Positions 61,658 to 64,000 of a stretch of DNA of 64,000 nucleotides are shown in pieces (positions within the stretch are counted from its first letter, which is position 1; each line of letters begins with the position of its first letter). Source of the DNA: Bacillota bacterium (GTDB taxonomy: Bacteria; Bacillota; Clostridia; Acetivibrionales; JANLFN01). The notes beneath the pieces are model-generated. The model worked only from the letters and a program-made list of their open reading frames with translations, had not been told where the DNA came from and did no database searches. The DNA is taken from NCBI GenBank assembly GCA_023421675.1, contig JAEZTC010000001.1:310001-374000 (forward strand), in the 5' to 3' direction. A program made the translations under genes and the position numbers.

Positions 61658-61858
61658 TTATTGAACGTTAGTATTAGTTACGATTGAAGCCGTAGAAGAA
61701 ATCCATTGGCGGTGTTCCTGAGACATTGACTGAAGCATTGATTTCAGCTGTGTATCCTGTGTTGAATTTGCTGCAGTATCACATGCCTTTGAAAATGTTT
61801 CAAACATCTTGCTGATGTCTTCAAGATACAATAATTCTCTTGTGGTAAGATTAGCCAT
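61658..61858 (-). CDS. Small CotF-related helical protein
   Basis: A 66-residue helical protein (LTTRELLYLEDISKMFETFSKACDTAANSTQDTQLKSML), which resembles the N-terminal helices of coat-F/ferritin-like small proteins and is typically found next to a CotF gene in clostridia. AAGGAGGT is an ideal ribosome binding site. The gap to the following coat gene is 12 bp. A sporulation-type -10 lies upstream. Confidence 0.8.
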   Translation of the reverse strand: MANLTTRELLYLEDISKMFETFSKACDTAANSTQDTQLKSMLQSMSQEHRQWISSTASIVTNTNVQ

Positions 61859-61889
61859 TTGGTAACTACCTCCTTTTCAAATTCTCCAA

Positions 61890-61898
61890 TATAGTATG
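61890..61898 (-). promoter_or_regulatory. Sporulation-type -10 element of the coat operon
   Basis: Minus strand CATACTATA fits CATAnnnTA (sigma-K) and is near CATACAnT (sigma-E). The expected -35 AC at 17 bp is missing, so the sigma factor is open. Confidence 0.4.
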
Positions 61899-62105
61899 CT
61901 TCCACCATACAGAAAAAATTCAATAAATTATGATGATTAGATTCAGATAATTAGAATAAAACATTTTCCTTTTTACTTGCAATAATATTGCATATTGCTT
62001 TTCAATGTAGTAAAAAATAGGTTTGTGTAACCAGTATAGTATTGAAGATTAAAAGAGGTAATGCTATAATACATAAGTTAAATCAGTATAATTTAACGTT
62101 TTTTT

Positions 62106-62140
62106 GCGCAATGGAGCGTATATGCTTTTTTGCGCTTTTT
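62106..62140 (+). terminator. Terminator-like hairpin in the pyk leader
   Basis: GCGCAA (62106-62111) / TTGCGC (62130-62135), inner AGC/GCT, then T7. It lies about 24 bp before the pyk start. Confidence 0.55.
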
Positions 62141-62163
62141 TTAAGTATAAATTGGAGGGTTTT

Positions 62164-63915
62164 ATGAGAAAGACAAAAATTATATGCACCCTGGGACCGG
62201 CAGTTGATGATGAAAATATTTTAGAAAAGCTTATCTTGAAGGGAATGAATGTTGCTAGAATTAATTTCTCTCATGGAAATCATGATGAACACAAGATACG
62301 TATTGAGCGGTTTAAAAAGGTAAGAGAAAAACTAGGATACGCAATACCGCTGCTCCTTGATACTAAAGGGCCTGAAATCAGGACAGGTAAATTCGAGGAT
62401 TCGCAGGTTGAATTGAAGGAAAATGATAGTTTTATTCTTTATAATGATGATGTGATAGGAAACAGTAAAGGTGCTTCTGTAACTTATAAAGAGCTTTTCA
62501 AGGATGTTAAAAGGGGCAGCAGGATTCTTATAAATGATGGTCTTGTTGAACTTGAAGTTACAGAAATAAAAAACAAGGATATATACTGTGTTGTTTTAAA
62601 CGGTGGGGTCATAGGAAACAATAAGGGAATTAATGTTCCTGGTGCTGAAATACATTTGCCTTCACTTACCGAGCAGGATGTTAAAGATATCAAATTCGGA
62701 ATTGAAAATGAATTTGACTTTGTTGCAGCATCCTTTGTAAGAAAGGCGTCGGATGTAATTGAAATTAAAAAGGTTCTCGAAAAATTCGGCGGTCATGGAA
62801 TAAATGTTATTGCAAAAATCGAAAACCGCGAGGGTGTTCAAAACTTCGATGAAATAATTAAAGTAGCAGACGGAATAATGGTTGCAAGAGGGGACTTGGG
62901 AGTAGAAATACCGGTAGAGGAAGTGCCTGTAGTTCAGAAGAATATTATTGAAAAATGTTATAAAGGCGGAAGACCTGTTATTACAGCAACACAAATGCTT
63001 GATTCAATGATAAGAAATCCCAGACCTACCAGAGCTGAAGCAAGCGACGTAGCAAATGCTATTTATGATGGGACAAGTGCTGTAATGCTTTCGGGAGAAA
63101 CGGCATCAGGCAAGTATCCTGTAGAGAGCCTTGAAACAATGTCTAGGGTAGCTGAAAAAGCTGAAAATGCAATAGATTTCTGGAAAAAATTCAATGTAAA
63201 CCAATATAACATAATTACCAGTGTAACTAATGCAATAAGCCACGCAACCTGCACTACTGCATTGGACTTAAAGGCTTCGGCTATTATTACAGTTACAAAA
63301 TCAGGACACACTGCACGAATGATTTCCAGGTTCAGGCCTGCTTGTCCGATAGTAGCTACTACCGTAGAACCGAGAGTTCAAAGGCAGCTCTCCTTATCGT
63401 GGGGAGTTATACCATACCTTGTTAAGGAGGCAACTTCAACGGATGAAATGTTTGATGTTGGAGTAGATAAGGCTATTGAATCAGGTCTTGTAAATAATGG
63501 TGATCTTGTAGTTATTACAGCAGGTGTTCCTATTGGTGTAAGCGGTACTACAAATATTCTAAAGGTTCATATCGTAGGAAAGGTACTGGCTCAGGGAACA
63601 GGTGTCGGTACAGGTACAGTAACCGGTGAGCTTTGTGTTGCAAAAACACTTGATCAATTGAAAAATAACTTTGTTGAGGGCAACATCCTGGTGGTGCCTC
63701 AAACTACAAACGACATGCTTTTCTATATGAGAAGGGCATCAGGAATAATAACTGAAGAAGGTGGCATAGGTTCACATGCTGCAATTGTTGGTATGACGCT
63801 TGAAATGCCCGTTATTGTATCAGCAGACCATGCAACGCAGATATTGAAAAGCGGAACGGTTGTTACTATTGATGCATCAAGAGGAATCGTCTATTATGGC
63901 GTTACAAGAGTGTAA
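62164..63915 (+). CDS. pyk: Pyruvate kinase with C-terminal PEP-utiliser domain
   Basis: A 583-residue enzyme: ADP + phosphoenolpyruvate to ATP + pyruvate. ATG 62164 follows TTGGAGGG. N-terminus TKIICTLGPAVDDENI; active-site block VIAKIENREGVQNFDEI...GIMVARGDLGVEIPVEEVP; potassium- and substrate-binding LLDTKGPEIRTG; allosteric domain to about 475. The extra C-terminal part (about 485-583) resembles the PEP-utilising mobile domain with EEGGIGSHAAIVGM, as in Firmicute pyruvate kinases; its His is intact. A terminator-like hairpin precedes it. Confidence 0.97.
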   Translation: MRKTKIICTLGPAVDDENILEKLILKGMNVARINFSHGNHDEHKIRIERFKKVREKLGYAIPLLLDTKGPEIRTGKFEDSQVELKENDSFILYNDDVIGNSKGASVTYKELFKDVKRGSRILINDGLVELEVTEIKNKDIYCVVLNGGVIGNNKGINVPGAEIHLPSLTEQDVKDIKFGIENEFDFVAASFVRKASDVIEIKKVLEKFGGHGINVIAKIENREGVQNFDEIIKVADGIMVARGDLGVEIPVEEVPVVQKNIIEKCYKGGRPVITATQMLDSMIRNPRPTRAEASDVANAIYDGTSAVMLSGETASGKYPVESLETMSRVAEKAENAIDFWKKFNVNQYNIITSVTNAISHATCTTALDLKASAIITVTKSGHTARMISRFRPACPIVATTVEPRVQRQLSLSWGVIPYLVKEATSTDEMFDVGVDKAIESGLVNNGDLVVITAGVPIGVSGTTNILKVHIVGKVLAQGTGVGTGTVTGELCVAKTLDQLKNNFVEGNILVVPQTTNDMLFYMRRASGIITEEGGIGSHAAIVGMTLEMPVIVSADHATQILKSGTVVTIDASRGIVYYGVTRV

Positions 63916-63941
63916 AATATTGTTGTAATGCTTTTGAAACA

Positions 63942-63970
63942 TTGTTTGACAAAAATGACTATGTTATAAT
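63942..63970 (+). promoter_or_regulatory. Promoter at the right end of the window
   Basis: TATAAT (63965-63970) with TTGTTT (63942-63947) at 17 bp. A better-looking TTGACA (63946) is only 13 bp away. It starts a transcript that leaves the window. Confidence 0.55.
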
Positions 63971-63977
63971 GAAAATC

Positions 63978-64000
63978 GACATTATTCAGGGAATAATGTC
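63978..64000. repeat. 23-bp perfect palindrome at the window end
   Basis: GACATTATTC (63978-63987), AGG, GAATAATGTC (63991-64000). It starts about 8 bp after the -10, so it covers the transcription start and may be an operator or an RNA hairpin. Confidence 0.8.

Larger units (their letters stand above)
61859..62163. other. 305-bp divergent intergenic region
   Basis: Left: ribosome binding site and sporulation-like -10 of the coat operon (minus). Middle (61900-62090): AT-rich, no frame. Right: the hairpin before pyk (62106-62140) and its ribosome binding site. No further gene seen. Confidence 0.7.

Noticed and set aside
63946..63970. TTGACA/TATAAT as the promoter pair
   Set aside because: The spacing is 13 bp, too short; TTGTTT at 17 bp is more likely.

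Overview
The window is AT-rich DNA from a spore-forming, anaerobic Firmicute of the class Clostridia. The evidence is strong GGAGG-type ribosome binding sites with frequent TTG and GTG starts, a reverse rubrerythrin, CotF-like spore coat proteins, two SpoVB-family flippases, ferredoxin-type redox proteins and a GH43 arabinofuranosidase/xylosidase. The gene style recalls the mesophilic cellulolytic Ruminiclostridium group, but that placement is an impression and not a proof. I see no rRNA, tRNA, CRISPR array, insertion sequence or prophage. This looks like ordinary chromosome with local gene duplication.

Layout. 1-3.4 kb: two paralogous lipoproteins around an Asp23-family protein, then a B12-binding radical SAM protein. 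3.4-14.9 kb: a signalling block holding a REC-PAS-HPt-CheA-CheX-like fusion kinase, a two-domain response regulator, an EncFtn-like ferritin, a membrane sensor kinase, a REC/HD-GYP phosphodiesterase, a membrane-anchored NAGPA-domain protein and an OmpR-type two-component pair next to a secreted protein. 15-19.4 kb: GH43 enzyme, a TetR regulator divergent from a DUF362 ferredoxin protein, a lipoprotein and a bacteriohemerythrin. 19.5-26.2 kb: two more c-di-GMP proteins (PilJ-GAF-HD-GYP and PAS5-GGDEF-HD-GYP) flanking a lipoprotein and reverse rubrerythrin. 26.3-32 kb: SpoVB-like flippase, a GFPGPGG-repeat protein behind a sigma-K-like promoter, a UPF0210/ACT pair and asnS. 32-37 kb: an XRE/membrane protein pair, an amino acid permease, a MoxR-like AAA/VWA-metallopeptidase pair, a small hypothetical protein and a 50-residue cysteine-rich protein. 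37-43.8 kb: glnA and gdhA (ammonium assimilation), a membrane-anchored MutS-like ATPase and a 4Fe-4S aldo/keto reductase divergent from a MocR regulator. 45.5-55.2 kb: a second SpoVB-like protein, NfeD plus flotillin, an MFS transporter and a decaying tandem array of beta-lactamase-like lipoproteins. 55.3-64 kb: an EF-hand protein, a heterodimeric ABC exporter, an esterase-like hydrolase, two coat-protein genes and pyruvate kinase.

Themes. Three HD-GYP proteins, one also carrying GGDEF, lie within about 17 kb, and the REC-plus-linker module of one is almost duplicated in the fusion kinase; together they look like a c-di-GMP and phosphorelay hub. The serine-hydrolase array shows gene birth and decay: one copy with all motifs, one partly degraded, one that has lost the catalytic Lys and Tyr, and a mosaic of remnants that also contains the 3' end and terminator of the upstream flotillin gene. 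Several divergent or self-regulating promoters carry clear repeats (TetR, XRE and MocR sites). The most novel-looking items are the fusion kinase, the unannotated cysteine-rich small gene, the inactive hydrolase and its mosaic neighbourhood, and the His-rich loop of the NfeD protein. I did not find a clearly new defence or mobile system.
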